Source: Pedomonas mirosovicensis (GTDB lineage: Bacteria; Pseudomonadota; Alphaproteobacteria; Sphingomonadales; Sphingomonadaceae). Taken from it: a DNA stretch of 64,000 nt. Below the pieces are notes generated by a model. It had not been told where the DNA came from and ran no database searches. It saw only the letters and a program-made list of their open reading frames with translations. Below are positions 29,710 through 38,216 of this stretch, one piece after another. The stretch spans positions 1,131,001-1,195,000 of the forward strand of contig NZ_JAKFIA010000001.1 in the NCBI RefSeq assembly GCF_022569295.1. Direction: 5' to 3'. The position numbers and the translations under genes were made by a program. The stretch's first letter is position 1, and each line of letters starts with the position of its first letter.

Positions 29710-29880
29710 GCCTGCAAATGGGAGGCGGATATGGCGACGCTGCTGCTGTGGGTGTGTGCCGTGGTGTTGGGGTGCGTAAGGCTGGCGATGGCGCAGGGGC
29801 GGGGCTCAGAGCGGATTGCAATCTGCTTGCAGCAGATCGCCCGCTCTAAAGTCATTGTTGGTCGCACTTCGAAAGCTGCT

Positions 29881-30711
29881 CTAGTCGAACTGGGTGAAGT
29901 CCGGCTTGCGCTTGGCGAGGAAGGCGGTCATCGCCTCCCGCGCCTCGGGGCTTTGCAGCCGCTCCATGAAGGCCTGTCCCTCAACGCGCATGGCGTCGGC
30001 AAGCGGCAGGTTGCGGGCCTCGCGCATCAGCGCCTTGGTGCGGCGCAGGGCGCTGGCGGGCTGGGCGGCGAGCTTGCGGGCGCGGGCTTCCGCGTGGCCG
30101 GGCAGTTCGGCCACCGGCACCACGGCGTTGACGAGGCCGAAGTCGCGGGCCGTCTCTGCATCGATGCTCTCGCCAAAGAAGAACAGCTCGCTGGCCCGCG
30201 CGTGGCCGACGAGGCGGGGCAGGAGGAAGGTGGAGCCGGCCTCCGGCACCAGGCCGATGCTGGCAAAGGGGAACTGGAAGCTGGCGTTGTCGGCGGCGTA
30301 AACCAGATCGCAGTGCAGCAGCATGGTCGCGCCGACGCCGACGGCAGGACCCGCCACCGCCGCGATGAGCGGCTTGGGGAAGGCGCTGATGGCCCGCAGG
30401 AAGCGCAGCACGGGCGCGTCCTCGTTCTGAATCGGGTTGGCGAGAAAATCGCCCAAGTCATTGCCGCTGGTGAAGATATCGTCCGCCGTGCCGCAGGCGC
30501 CCGCAAGGATGACGGCGCGAATGGCGGGATTTGCGGCGGCGGCTTCCAGAGCGTCCGCCAGCGCCGCGTACATGGCGACGGTGAGGGCGTTGCGCTTCTC
30601 CGGCCGGTTGAAGCGCAGCCAGAGCAGCGGGCCGTCCGCCTTGATGCTGATGTGCGCGCAGGCGAAGGCAGGCGGCTGGGCGGGCGCGGACTCGGACATG
30701 GCTGGGGTCAT
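29881..30711 (-). CDS. Enoyl-CoA hydratase/isomerase family protein
   Basis: This is a crotonase-fold protein of about 276 residues. The CoA-binding strand is WLRFNRPEKRNALTVAMYAAL. The oxyanion segment is FTSGNDLGDFL, with Asn-Asp where many hydratases have Ala-Asp. A catalytic Glu position is retained in GLVPEAGSTFLLPRLVG, with the single-Glu pattern seen in isomerase-like members. The ATG at 30711 follows AAGGAG; a longer frame starts at 30792. The substrate is not predictable; no beta-oxidation neighbours are present. Confidence 0.82.
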   Translation of the reverse strand: MTPAMSESAPAQPPAFACAHISIKADGPLLWLRFNRPEKRNALTVAMYAALADALEAAAANPAIRAVILAGACGTADDIFTSGNDLGDFLANPIQNEDAPVLRFLRAISAFPKPLIAAVAGPAVGVGATMLLHCDLVYAADNASFQFPFASIGLVPEAGSTFLLPRLVGHARASELFFFGESIDAETARDFGLVNAVVPVAELPGHAEARARKLAAQPASALRRTKALMREARNLPLADAMRVEGQAFMERLQSPEAREAMTAFLAKRKPDFTQFD

Positions 30712-30792
30712 GGCGGGCGGCTCCTTGGTGGAGAGGCGGTGGGGGCGGATGCGGTGCGATGCGAGGATAGGGGGCAGGTCTACCGCCGCCAA

Positions 30793-31158
30793 GCCGCCGC
30801 GAGTGGGGGGTGTGGCCCTGCCGGCAGGGTGTTGAATCCGCTGAGGCCAAAGTTCATGCTAATTTATTGAAATGAAACGAGAATATATACAGTCGCGGAT
30901 TTGCCCCGCTGGCGGCGCTGCCGGGCGATGGGAAGCCAGGGGGTTGAAAGGAAACCCGAGTAAAATAAACGGCTTATCAGAATATCTGAATCGCGTTTGT
31001 TCGCCCCGCGGTACGACGGGACAGCAGACGCCCCGATGCGTTCCAGATCGCGGTGGCCACCGCCTTAGTCGCTTTTCATTCGATTAATAAGCCAGTAGGG
31101 CTGGCGGCGATTTCTCGCACCCGGAGGTTCCCGTCGGGCAGATGAGTTGGAGAGTGGC
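30793..31158. other. Intergenic gap with no recognised feature
   Basis: This 366-bp gap separates the divergent hydratase and MBL genes. It contains a 71-codon frame (30872-31087) that lacks a ribosome site and has shadow-like composition. I see no repeats or terminator, and presumably it holds both promoters. Confidence 0.4.
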
Positions 31159-32049
31159 ATGACCGATGACGTCCGCTTCGTGCAGGATTCCGCCGTGGCC
31201 TACGGCGAGCCGCTGACCATGAGCCCGCTCATTCGCCGAGTGGTGGCGCGCAATGCCAATGCCTTCACCTACACCGGCACGGGCACCTACATCGTGGGCC
31301 GGGGAACGGTCGCCATCATCGATCCGGGCCCGGACATGCCGGATCACATCGAGGCGGTGCTGAAGGCCGTGGAGGGCGAGACGGTGAGCCACCTCGTCAT
31401 CACCCACACCCACCGGGACCACTCGCCCGCCGCCCGCGCGCTGAAGGAAAAGCTCGGCGCACCCATTGTCGGCTGCGCGCAGGTGAAGGGCGAGGACGGC
31501 ATGCCCGCCGCCGAGGAAGCGGTGGACTGGGACTATGTGCCCGACACCATCATGGCCGAGGGCGACGCCATCTCCGGCCCCGGCTGGACCTTGGAAGCCC
31601 TCGAGACGCCGGGCCACACCTCTACCCACCTGTGCTTCGCGCTGCCGGAGGAAAAGGTCCTGTTCACCGGCGACCATGTGATGGGCTGGGCCACCAGCGT
31701 CATCGCGCCGCCCGACGGCGACATGGCCGCCTACATGGCCAGCCTCAAGAAGCTGCTCGACCGGGACGACGAGCGCTACTACCCCACCCACGGCGCGCCG
31801 GTGGAAAACCCGCGCCCCTTCGTGCGCGCGCTCATCAACCACCGCCGTATGCGCGAAGGCCAGCTGCTCAAGCTGCTGGCGGACGGCCCCATGAGCATCC
31901 CCCAGATGGTTGAGGTGCTCTACGTCTCGACGCCGAAATACCTGCACAAGGCCGCAGAACGCTCGGTCGAGGCGCACCTCATCGACCTCGAAACCCGCGG
32001 CCGGGTGGCACACGAGGGCGGGGTTTACAGGCTGGTGGAAGAAGTCTGA
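31159..32049 (+). CDS. MBL-fold metallo-hydrolase, LACTB2-like
   Basis: This is a metallo-beta-lactamase-fold hydrolase of 296 residues with the zinc motif ITHTHRDHSPAARAL near residue 83. ETPGHTSTHLCFA and FTGDHVMGWATSVI supply further ligands. The C-terminal 60 residues form a winged-helix domain (LLADGPMSIPQMVEVLY, LIDLETRGRVAHEGG) as in LACTB2-type hydrolases. The ATG at 31159 is preceded by GAGAGTGGC. Substrate could be a nucleic acid or thioester; it is not decided by sequence. Confidence 0.87.
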   Translation: MTDDVRFVQDSAVAYGEPLTMSPLIRRVVARNANAFTYTGTGTYIVGRGTVAIIDPGPDMPDHIEAVLKAVEGETVSHLVITHTHRDHSPAARALKEKLGAPIVGCAQVKGEDGMPAAEEAVDWDYVPDTIMAEGDAISGPGWTLEALETPGHTSTHLCFALPEEKVLFTGDHVMGWATSVIAPPDGDMAAYMASLKKLLDRDDERYYPTHGAPVENPRPFVRALINHRRMREGQLLKLLADGPMSIPQMVEVLYVSTPKYLHKAAERSVEAHLIDLETRGRVAHEGGVYRLVEEV

Positions 32050-32077
32050 TTTAAGTTATTGGTTTTTATTAATTTCT

Positions 32078-32239
32078 GCAGAGGGTCTTGGACCCTCTGC
32101 ACTCCCGTTCGTTTTTTGGGCTCGCCCGGCATCGCAGGTGGGGCCCTGTTCTGAACCCGAAAATCTATAGGGCCGAGACCTGCATCAAACGCGCGTTCCT
32201 GAAACGAAAGGGGGTGCAGGGGGATTGAGATCCCCCTGC
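32078..32239. repeat. REP/BIME-like repeat, complete copy
   Basis: The left hairpin is GCAGAGGGTC-TTG-GACCCTCTGC plus ACTCCCGTTCGTTTTTTGGGC. The right hairpin is GCAGGGGGAT-TGAG-ATCCCCCTGC preceded by AAACGAAAGGGGGT. The inside aligns with the copy at 27833-27993. It lies between the convergent MBL gene and sugE and may act as a bidirectional terminator. Confidence 0.7.
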
Positions 32240-32277
32240 GTAACGAAAGGGCGTAAGCCCTTGAAGCTACTAGAAAA

Positions 32278-32598
32278 TCATTCCGTGCTGGTGAGCTTCA
32301 TGAGTGCGAGGCCCGCGACGATGAGCACGGCGGCGAGGATCCGCAGGGGCGAGGCGGACTCGCCCATGAAGAGCAGGCCGACAATGAAGGCGCCGACCGC
32401 GCCGATGCCGGTCCACACCGCGTAGGCGGTGCCGAGCGGCAGGGTTTTCATGGCGATCGACAGCAGCCAGAAGCTGACGAACATGAAGGCGAAGGTGAGG
32501 ACGGTGTAGAGCGGGCGGGAGAAGCCGTCCGACAGCTTCATGAAATAGGCCCACACCACTTCAAACAGACCCGCAACAGACAATAGAATCCAGGCCAC
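32278..32598 (-). CDS. sugE: SMR family guanidinium exporter SugE/Gdx
   Basis: This is a four-helix small multidrug resistance protein of 106 residues in the Gdx (SugE) branch, which exports guanidinium in exchange for protons. The central Glu is in GLFEVVWAYFMKLSDGF near residue 13. Gdx-type GTAYAVWTGIGAVGAFIVGLLFMGE is present. The start is a GTG at 32598 with AAGGAGGG just upstream. The ATG 78 bases further up would run through the riboswitch candidate. Presence of that leader supports the guanidinium assignment. Confidence 0.9.
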   Translation of the reverse strand: MAWILLSVAGLFEVVWAYFMKLSDGFSRPLYTVLTFAFMFVSFWLLSIAMKTLPLGTAYAVWTGIGAVGAFIVGLLFMGESASPLRILAAVLIVAGLALMKLTSTE

Positions 32599-32618
32599 GC
32601 GGCCCTCCTTTCGAAGCG

Positions 32619-32666
32619 CCGGGCCGTCCCGGTCATTACTGCCCATGATGGGGGAGGTCGTTCCTC
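32619..32666 (-). promoter_or_regulatory. Guanidine-II (mini-ykkC) riboswitch candidate
   Basis: Two hairpins with ACGR loops precede sugE on the minus strand. The gene-proximal one is CCGGG-ACGG-CCCGG, a perfect 5-bp stem (32619-32632). The distal one is GAGG-AACGA-CCTC (32654-32666), which has one extra A relative to an ideal ACGA loop. The linker is 21 bases and the Shine-Dalgarno sequence lies 8 bases after the proximal hairpin. This matches the guanidine-II architecture and its usual gene partner. The extra A may be another indel error. Confidence 0.65.
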
Positions 32667-32782
32667 GCGAGGCCACAGTTAAGAACCGGGAAGGCCGGCG
32701 TCAAGGTACGGTGGGGCGGCTGGGGGCCATCGGCGGACTTGAGCGTTTCTTCATCGTTTGTTTGACCGAAAAGGATTTGACG

Positions 32783-33037
32783 ATGAAGCCTTTGTTCCTT
32801 GCCGTGGTTTCCCTTGGGCTTGCCTTCCCGGCCTTGGCGCAGGACCTGCCGCCCCAGGGCGCGCGGCCGCTGTCGGAGATCGCCGCCTCGATCGAGAACC
32901 GGGATGACTTCGTGGCGTTCGTCAAGATCGAGTATGCGAAGGAGGGCTACAAGATCCGCTACCGCACGCGCAGCGGGGACGAGCGGGAGATTCTGGTGGA
33001 TCCGCTCAGCGGCAGCGAGCGGAAGAAGGATCAGTAA
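32783..33037 (+). CDS. Small exported PepSY-like protein
   Basis: The 84-residue product has a clean signal peptide (MKPLFLAVVSLGLAFPALAQ). A single small domain follows, containing RPLSEIAASIENRDDFVAFVK and YKIRYRTRSGDEREILVDPLSG. The second half resembles the PepSY/YpeB-type alpha-beta unit in which a helix precedes two strands. It stands alone, divergent from sugE. Function is unknown, possibly protease inhibition or periplasmic binding. Confidence 0.7.
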   Translation: MKPLFLAVVSLGLAFPALAQDLPPQGARPLSEIAASIENRDDFVAFVKIEYAKEGYKIRYRTRSGDEREILVDPLSGSERKKDQ

Positions 33038-33178
33038 GGCAGGGCGGGCCGGAGAGGCTCGCCCCCTTTGCGGGATATTGAGGCGGCCGGGGTTGTTCTC
33101 CGGCCGCGACGTCACCGTTTTGTCATTTGAAGCCTTGTGCTTCGGGCGGTTGCGCGCCATGTACGCGGCAGGCGGGGG

Positions 33179-33216
33179 GTGCATCTTATGCACTTTTTGA
33201 TGTGCGTCTCATGCGC
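33179..33216. promoter_or_regulatory. Paired palindromes upstream of nadA
   Basis: GTGCATCTTATGCAC (33179-33193) is a perfect 6-3-6 palindrome. GTGCGTCTCATGCGC (33202-33216) is a near copy, 12 of 15 identical, placed 23 bases or two helical turns away. They lie 43-80 bp before nadA and look like a tandem repressor operator. A NAD-responsive regulator is the obvious candidate, but none is encoded here. Confidence 0.5.
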
Positions 33217-33258
33217 GCTCCCTCCTAGTACGGTGCCACGTAAGGGCTAGGTGACGCT

Positions 33259-34278
33259 ATGGATGCCCGTTTGAACCTTCTCAACCCGACCGCCGGCGCG
33301 CAGATTCCGCCCGGCATCGACCTGCTGGCCGAGATCAACCGGCTGCGGAAAGAGAGGAACGCGGTGATCCTCGCCCACTACTATCAGGAGCCGCAGATCC
33401 AGGATCTGGCGGACTTCGTGGGCGATTCCCTTGATCTCTCGCGCAAGGCGGCGGCGACCGACGCGGACGTGATCGTATTCTGCGGCGTCAAGTTCATGGC
33501 GGAAGTGGCCAAGATCCTCTCGCCCAACAAGACGGTGGTGCTGCCGGACCTGAAGGCCGGCTGCTCGCTGGAGGACAGCTGCCCGCCGGAGGAATTCGCC
33601 AAGTTCCGCGCCGCGCACCCGGACCATATCGCGCTGACGTACATCAACTGCTCGGCCGAGGTGAAGGCGCTCTCCGACATCATCGTGACGTCTTCCTCCG
33701 CCGAGCATATCCTCAGCCAGCTGCCCGCCGACCAGAAGATCATCTTCGCGCCGGACCGGCATCTGGGCGGATACCTTGCCCGCAAGACCGGGCGGGACAT
33801 GCTTTTGTGGGAAGGCTCGTGCATCGTGCATGAGAACTTCTCGGAGCAGGAGCTCATCAAGCTGAAGGCGGAGCACCCGGACGCGCCTGTCGCCGCGCAC
33901 CCGGAATGCCCGGCGCACATCCTCGACCACGCGGACTATGTGGGCTCGACCAAGGGCATTCTCGATTTCGCGCTGGCGAGCGATGCGGACACCATCCTGG
34001 TGGCGACCGAGCCCAACATCATCCACCAGATGCAAAGCCAGGCCCCGCACAAGACCTTCATCGGCGTGCCGGGCGCGGATGGCCAGTGTAACTGCAACAT
34101 GTGCCCGTTCATGGCGCTGAATACGCTGGAGAAGCTGTACCTGTGCCTGCGCGACCTGACGCCCCAGATCGAGGTGCCGGAAGACGTGCGGGTAAAGGCG
34201 GCCCAGTCGCTCCAGCGGATGCTGGACATGGCCCCCAAGACCGCCGGCCAGGGCGACGTGGGCAAGATCCCGGCGTAA
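33259..34278 (+). CDS. nadA: Quinolinate synthase NadA
   Basis: NadA condenses iminoaspartate with dihydroxyacetone phosphate to quinolinate using a [4Fe-4S] cluster. The 339-residue product has [24 protein letters not shown] near the start. Cluster cysteines are in [21 protein letters not shown] and [12 protein letters not shown]. The NadA fold motifs [16 protein letters not shown] and [11 protein letters not shown] are also present. It is followed 26 bp later by nadC. The nadB gene for aspartate oxidase is not in the window. Confidence 0.96.
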   Translation: MDARLNLLNPTAGAQIPPGIDLLAEINRLRKERNAVILAHYYQEPQIQDLADFVGDSLDLSRKAAATDADVIVFCGVKFMAEVAKILSPNKTVVLPDLKAGCSLEDSCPPEEFAKFRAAHPDHIALTYINCSAEVKALSDIIVTSSSAEHILSQLPADQKIIFAPDRHLGGYLARKTGRDMLLWEGSCIVHENFSEQELIKLKAEHPDAPVAAHPECPAHILDHADYVGSTKGILDFALASDADTILVATEPNIIHQMQSQAPHKTFIGVPGADGQCNCNMCPFMALNTLEKLYLCLRDLTPQIEVPEDVRVKAAQSLQRMLDMAPKTAGQGDVGKIPA

Positions 34279-34304
34279 GGCGCGGGCGGACAACAGGGGA
34301 GAGC

Positions 34305-35168
34305 ATGGACATGAGCGGCACGGAACTGCCCTTGTCGGCGGCGGAGGTGGATGCCTTCGTGCGCGCGACGCTCGCCGAGGACCTGGGCACGGGCGGGGAC
34401 GTGACCTCGCGCGCCGTGGTGCCGGAGACCGCGCGGCTTCAGGCCGTGATGGCGACCCGCGAGCAGATGGTCGTCTCCGGCCTGCCGCTGGCGGTGGCCT
34501 TCTTCCGCGCGCTCGACCCCGACTGCACGGTGGTGACGAAAGCCGAGGACGGCGACCGGCTGGAGCCGGGGCAGGAGCTGATGGTGGTGGTGGGCAACGG
34601 CCGCGCGCTTTTGACGGCGGAGCGCTCCGCGCTGAACACGGTGCAGCACCTCTCCGGCATCGCGACGCTCACCCGCCAGTATGTGGACATGATCGAGGGC
34701 ACGGGGGCCGTGCTCCTCGACACCCGCAAGACCCTGCCGGGCCTCAGGCTGCTGGAGAAGTACGCCACCCGCTGCGGCGGCGCGCAGAACCACCGGCTGC
34801 GGCTCGATGACGGCATCCTCATCAAGGACAACCACATCGCCATCGTGGGCTCCATCGAGGCGGCGGTCAAAGCCGCCAAGGAGGCGGGCACGGGCCTTCA
34901 GGTGCAGGTGGAGGTGGACACGCTCGCCCAGATCGCCCCGGCCTTGGAGGCGGGCGCGGACCGGCTGCTGCTCGATAACATGAGCCCGGATACGCTGCGG
35001 GCGGCGGTGGAGATTGTCGGCGGCCGGGTGCCGCTGGAGGCCTCGGGCGGGGTGAACCTTGCCACCATTCGCGGCATTGCCGAGACCGGGGTGGATTACA
35101 TCTCGGTGGGGCGCATCACCCAGTCCGCCCCGGCGGTGGATATTGGCCTTGATTTCCTCGCGGCGTGA
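34305..35168 (+). CDS. nadC: Quinolinate phosphoribosyltransferase NadC
   Basis: NadC converts quinolinate and PRPP to nicotinate mononucleotide, the product of the de novo NAD branch. The 287-residue product shows LAEDLGTGGDVTSRAV, RTLNx-type ALLTAERSALNTVQHLSGIATLT, LLDTRKTLPGLRLLEKYA, and HRLRLDDGILIKDNHIA. The barrel end is LEASGGVNLATIRGIAETGVDYISVG. GGGGAGAGC precedes the ATG at 34305. It forms an operon with nadA. Confidence 0.96.
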   Translation: MDMSGTELPLSAAEVDAFVRATLAEDLGTGGDVTSRAVVPETARLQAVMATREQMVVSGLPLAVAFFRALDPDCTVVTKAEDGDRLEPGQELMVVVGNGRALLTAERSALNTVQHLSGIATLTRQYVDMIEGTGAVLLDTRKTLPGLRLLEKYATRCGGAQNHRLRLDDGILIKDNHIAIVGSIEAAVKAAKEAGTGLQVQVEVDTLAQIAPALEAGADRLLLDNMSPDTLRAAVEIVGGRVPLEASGGVNLATIRGIAETGVDYISVGRITQSAPAVDIGLDFLAA

Positions 35169-35284
35169 TCGAACGGCCCGTTCGGGCTGATCTCTTCGCG
35201 TCATTCAAAGCAATCGGCGCGCGCCGCCCCTCGCTGGTTCCGCCTCGAACCCGGCGCGTCACCGGTTCCTTTCCTGCCCTGACC

Positions 35285-35959
35285 TTATCCGTGGCCGGCC
35301 CCGTTGTTGTTGAAGGGGGTGGAGACCAGCAGCGTGCGGGCGATGCGCGCCGCCTCCTGCCGGTTCTTGACGCCGAGCTTGCGAAACACGGCGGTCAGGT
35401 GCGCCTTCACCGTGGCCTCGGTGATGCTCATTTCATAGGCGATCTGCTTGTTGAGCAGGCCGGCGTTCAGGCCCAGCAGCACCCGCATCTGGGCGGGCGT
35501 CAAGGTGGCGAGCTGCCGGGCGACCGTCATGACGTCGGGCAAGGGTTCCTCCTCCTCGGCCAGGGGCTTGTAGGCGTCGGCGAGCCAGCACTCCTCGCCG
35601 GCGAGGGTTCTGGCCAGGGTGGTCCGCACCAGAAGCGGCGGCGCGGACCAGGTGAGAAACCCTTGCGCGCCGAACCAGCGCGCCCGCTGCACCAGCGAGG
35701 GCTCCTCATGCCAGCCAAGGGCAAGAACCCGCGCATTGGCGCGCATCTGCTTGACCGTGACCAGGCTGGCGAACCCGCCGCCGTCCGTCAGGTCGAGGTC
35801 CACCAGCACCAGCTCGGGGCGCTGGCGGCGCACCGCCTCGGCCGCGGACTTGAAACTGGATGCCTCAACGACATTGGCCTTGGGCTGGGCTTGGCGGACA
35901 GCCGACACGAGTGTCCGGGTTCCAGGGTGATCGCTGGCGATGACGATTGTCGGCGCCAT
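35285..35959 (-). CDS. LuxR/NarL-type response regulator with degenerate receiver
   Basis: The 224-residue product has an N-terminal receiver-like domain (TIVIASDHPGTRTLVSAVRQA; VLVDLDLTDGGG with a candidate phospho-Asp near residue 53). The C-terminal LuxR helix-turn-helix has LATLTPAQMRVLLGLNAGLLNKQIAYEM and TVKAHLTAVFRKLGVKNRQEA. The conserved receiver Lys is absent from the expected GAQGFLTWSAP segment, so phosphorylation control may be altered. The ATG at 35959 follows GGAGG. It is convergent with nadC and no partner kinase is adjacent. Confidence 0.82.
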   Translation of the reverse strand: MAPTIVIASDHPGTRTLVSAVRQAQPKANVVEASSFKSAAEAVRRQRPELVLVDLDLTDGGGFASLVTVKQMRANARVLALGWHEEPSLVQRARWFGAQGFLTWSAPPLLVRTTLARTLAGEECWLADAYKPLAEEEEPLPDVMTVARQLATLTPAQMRVLLGLNAGLLNKQIAYEMSITEATVKAHLTAVFRKLGVKNRQEAARIARTLLVSTPFNNNGAGHG

Positions 35960-36599
35960 GACTTGCCTCCACATTTGTTGGAAGTTGCCTGTACGCAACG
36001 GCAAGGCAGATACGCGCTCGAACGCGACAGTAATTCTTGTGTATTACTTAGCGCAGGTGCCTAAAGTATTAGACCGAGGCCACACTAATTTGTGAAGAGC
36101 GGCTTGAAAAGCGCTTCCAGGCGTTTGAACCCCAATTTTGGACTGACTGCGGCCAATGAGGCGCGGAATCACCTGTGAAGCGCGGATTTCTGCGAAAAAT
36201 TGATATAGACTTGGGGCGTTTTCGGGCTCGATAGGGGCACGATCATAAAATGATATTGATTGTGATTCGGGCGAGTATGGGCTTTTGAATTATAATAAAA
36301 CCGCTTGTTTGTTGCGTGTGCATAAATATTCATGCCATCATTGCGGGATAATTTTAATAATTACAGTTTAATTGAAGGAAGTTATTGAGCCGCTCCAATC
36401 GGCGGAACGGCAGCGGGTGCGCGGCTGGAGGCCTGGCCCGGAGACGGTTGGGGGAGACGGTTGGGGGAGAGGAGGGGGCGCCGGCGCTTAGGCCGGCGCG
36501 ACAAGCCACGGAACGGGCAAGGATGGCTGCCGGCAACCCGGCGTCAGCAATGAAACAGCGCACGAGCGCGCGCGCTTTGAGAATACGTCAGCGCAAGCG
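35960..36599. other. Long AT-richer intergenic region
   Basis: About 640 bp without a gene. The part at 36030-36380 is clearly lower in GC than its surroundings (many AATAATTTTAATAATTA-like stretches). A 13-bp tandem duplication (GAGACGGTTGGGG, 36441-36466) and GCGCAAGCGCTAGCGCTTG near 36590 are the only structured elements. No ribosome site or convincing frame is visible. Confidence 0.5.
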
Positions 36600-36800
36600 C
36601 TAGCGCTTGAACAGGGCATCCGCGGCGGAGCGGAAGGAGGAGGCGGCCTCCAGCTTGGCGCGGGTGCGCTCGATCTCGGCCTCCAGTACCCGGATGCGCT
36701 GCTTCAGCTCGTCAAGCGACAGCGGGTCCAGATCCTCGCGGCGCAGGGCGGACAGGGGGTCCTCGACGTTCCGGCGGGGCAACAACTCATCAAGGTCCAT
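36600..36800 (-). CDS. DUF1192 family protein
   Basis: This is a 66-residue protein of the alphaproteobacterial DUF1192 family. MDLDELLPRR-type N-terminus and DLDPLSLDELKQRIRVLEAEIERTRAKLE match the family, with a coiled-coil in the second half. The ATG at 36800 follows GAGGAGATG. The frame extends seven codons upstream without a ribosome site. Function is unknown. Confidence 0.82.
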   Translation of the reverse strand: MDLDELLPRRNVEDPLSALRREDLDPLSLDELKQRIRVLEAEIERTRAKLEAASSFRSAADALFKR

Positions 36801-37017
36801 GAAGCATCTCCTCAAAGGCATGCCGGGCAGCCGGGGAACCAGCCGGTTGCCTGATATGCGTTACCTCCACGGCCCGGCCGCCGGCGCGCCATGCGGCATT
36901 TTTGCCGGGCCTCCGGGTCGAGTTCGCTATCAGGAATGGTTGACCGAGGGCGGACGGCTGTCAATATCACCGGACATTTTGGCCGTGCGCCAAGGCCTTA
37001 ACAGAGGAGCAGCGAGC

Positions 37018-38050
37018 ATGACCGCAGCCCATGCCGGCGACGCCGGGATTCCCGAAGTCATGGCGGCTATCGAGATCGAGGAGCCGGGCGGACCGGAGAC
37101 GTTGCGGCCGGCCATGCGCCCGGTGCCGCAGCCGGGGCCGGGCGAGGTGCTGATCCGCGTGGCGGCGGCGGGCGTGAACCGGCCGGACGTGATGCAGCGC
37201 CTGGGCCATTATCCGCCTCCGCCGGGGGCCTCCGACCTGCCGGGGCTGGAGGTTTCGGGCACCATCGCGGCGCTGGGCGAGGGGGGTGACGCGCTGGCGC
37301 GAGGGGGATGCGGTGTGCGCGCTTCTGGCGGGCGGCGGCTATGCGGAGTTTGCCGTCGCGCCCGTGGGGCAGTGCCTGCCGGTGCCCAGGGGCGTGGCGC
37401 TCGATGAGGCGGCCGCCCTGCCGGAGACCTTCTTCACCGTGTGGTCCAACCTGTTCGAGCGCGGCTATGCGGCCCCAGGCGAGACGGTGCTGGTGCATGG
37501 CGGCACCAGCGGCATCGGCACCACCGCCATCCAGCTGTGCCGGGCGTTCGATCTTCGCATCCTCGTTACCTGCGGCAGCGACGAGAAGTGCCGCATCGCT
37601 GAGGAGATCGGCGCGGACGCGGCCATCAACTACCGCGCGGAGGATTTTGTCGAGCGAGTCCGCGAGCTGACGGACGGGCGGGGCGTCGATGTGGTTCTGG
37701 ACATGATCGGCGGCGATTACGTGCCGAAGAACCTCTCCCTGCTGGCCCCGGACGGGCGGCACGTCTCCATCGCCGTGCAGCGGGGCAACCGGACGGAGAT
37801 CAAGCTGTTCGACATCATGGTCCGGCGCCTGATGCTGACCGGCTCCACCCTGCGCGCCCGCTCGGTCGCCTTCAAGTCCGCGCTCGCGGCGAGCCTGGAG
37901 CAGGAGGTGTGGCCCCTGTTCGAGCGCGGCCAGCTGCGTCCCATCATCGACAGCCGCTTTGCGCTGCGCGACGCAGCCGAGGCGCACCGGCGCATGGAGG
38001 AGGGCCTGCATGTGGGCAAGATCCTGCTCGTGATGGGGGCGCGGGCCTGA
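37018..38050 (+). CDS. NAD(P)H quinone oxidoreductase, frameshifted
   Basis: This is an MDR-family zinc-free oxidoreductase of the QOR/PIG3 type using NADPH. The first part has IEIEEPGGPETLRP, PGPGEVLIRVAAAGVNRPDVMQRLGHYPPPPGASD and GLEVSG. A run of six G at 37281-37286 shifts the frame; with five G it reads TRWREGDAVCALLAGGGYAEF. The nucleotide fold VLVHGGTSGIGTTAIQLCRAF and GADAAINYRAEDFVERV follow. Repaired length is about 343 residues. The ATG at 37018 is preceded by GAGGAG. Confidence 0.88.
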
Positions 38051-38124
38051 TGCAGGCGGCCCGAATATCAAAAAGTTGGGGCCCAAGGGTTGAACTGAGC
38101 CAAGGGCGAACCCTACTTGAGAAT

Positions 38125-38153
38125 TTGACCTCGCTGGCGCGGCGGGTTACAGA
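38125..38153 (+). promoter_or_regulatory. Promoter upstream of the DUF1013 gene
   Basis: TTGACC and TACAGA are spaced by 17 bases, about 65 bp before the start codon. The predicted RNA would begin near 38160, immediately before the hairpin at 38167. Confidence 0.5.
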
Positions 38154-38166
38154 TTGTGCTCTATTG

Positions 38167-38200
38167 TCGGCCGCCCGAGAAGGGCGGCCGATGCTTTTTG
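38167..38200 (+). terminator. Terminator-like hairpin in the DUF1013 leader
   Basis: TCGGCCGCCC pairs with GGGCGGCCGA over a GAGAA loop and is followed by TGCTTTTTGG. It could end the upstream oxidoreductase transcript. Because it lies after the apparent promoter and 17-25 bases before the start codon, it could also act as an attenuator. Confidence 0.55.
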
Positions 38201-38216
38201 GGGACGGGAGACATCC

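Noticed and set aside
29731-30870. Small secreted protein after the promoter at 29681
   Set aside because: Although it has GGGAGG and a hydrophobic start, the frame has no stop until it has crossed the entire enoyl-CoA hydratase in antisense.
30872-31087. 71-codon frame in the gap before the MBL gene
   Set aside because: It has no ribosome site, no recognisable domain and composition like random intergenic sequence.
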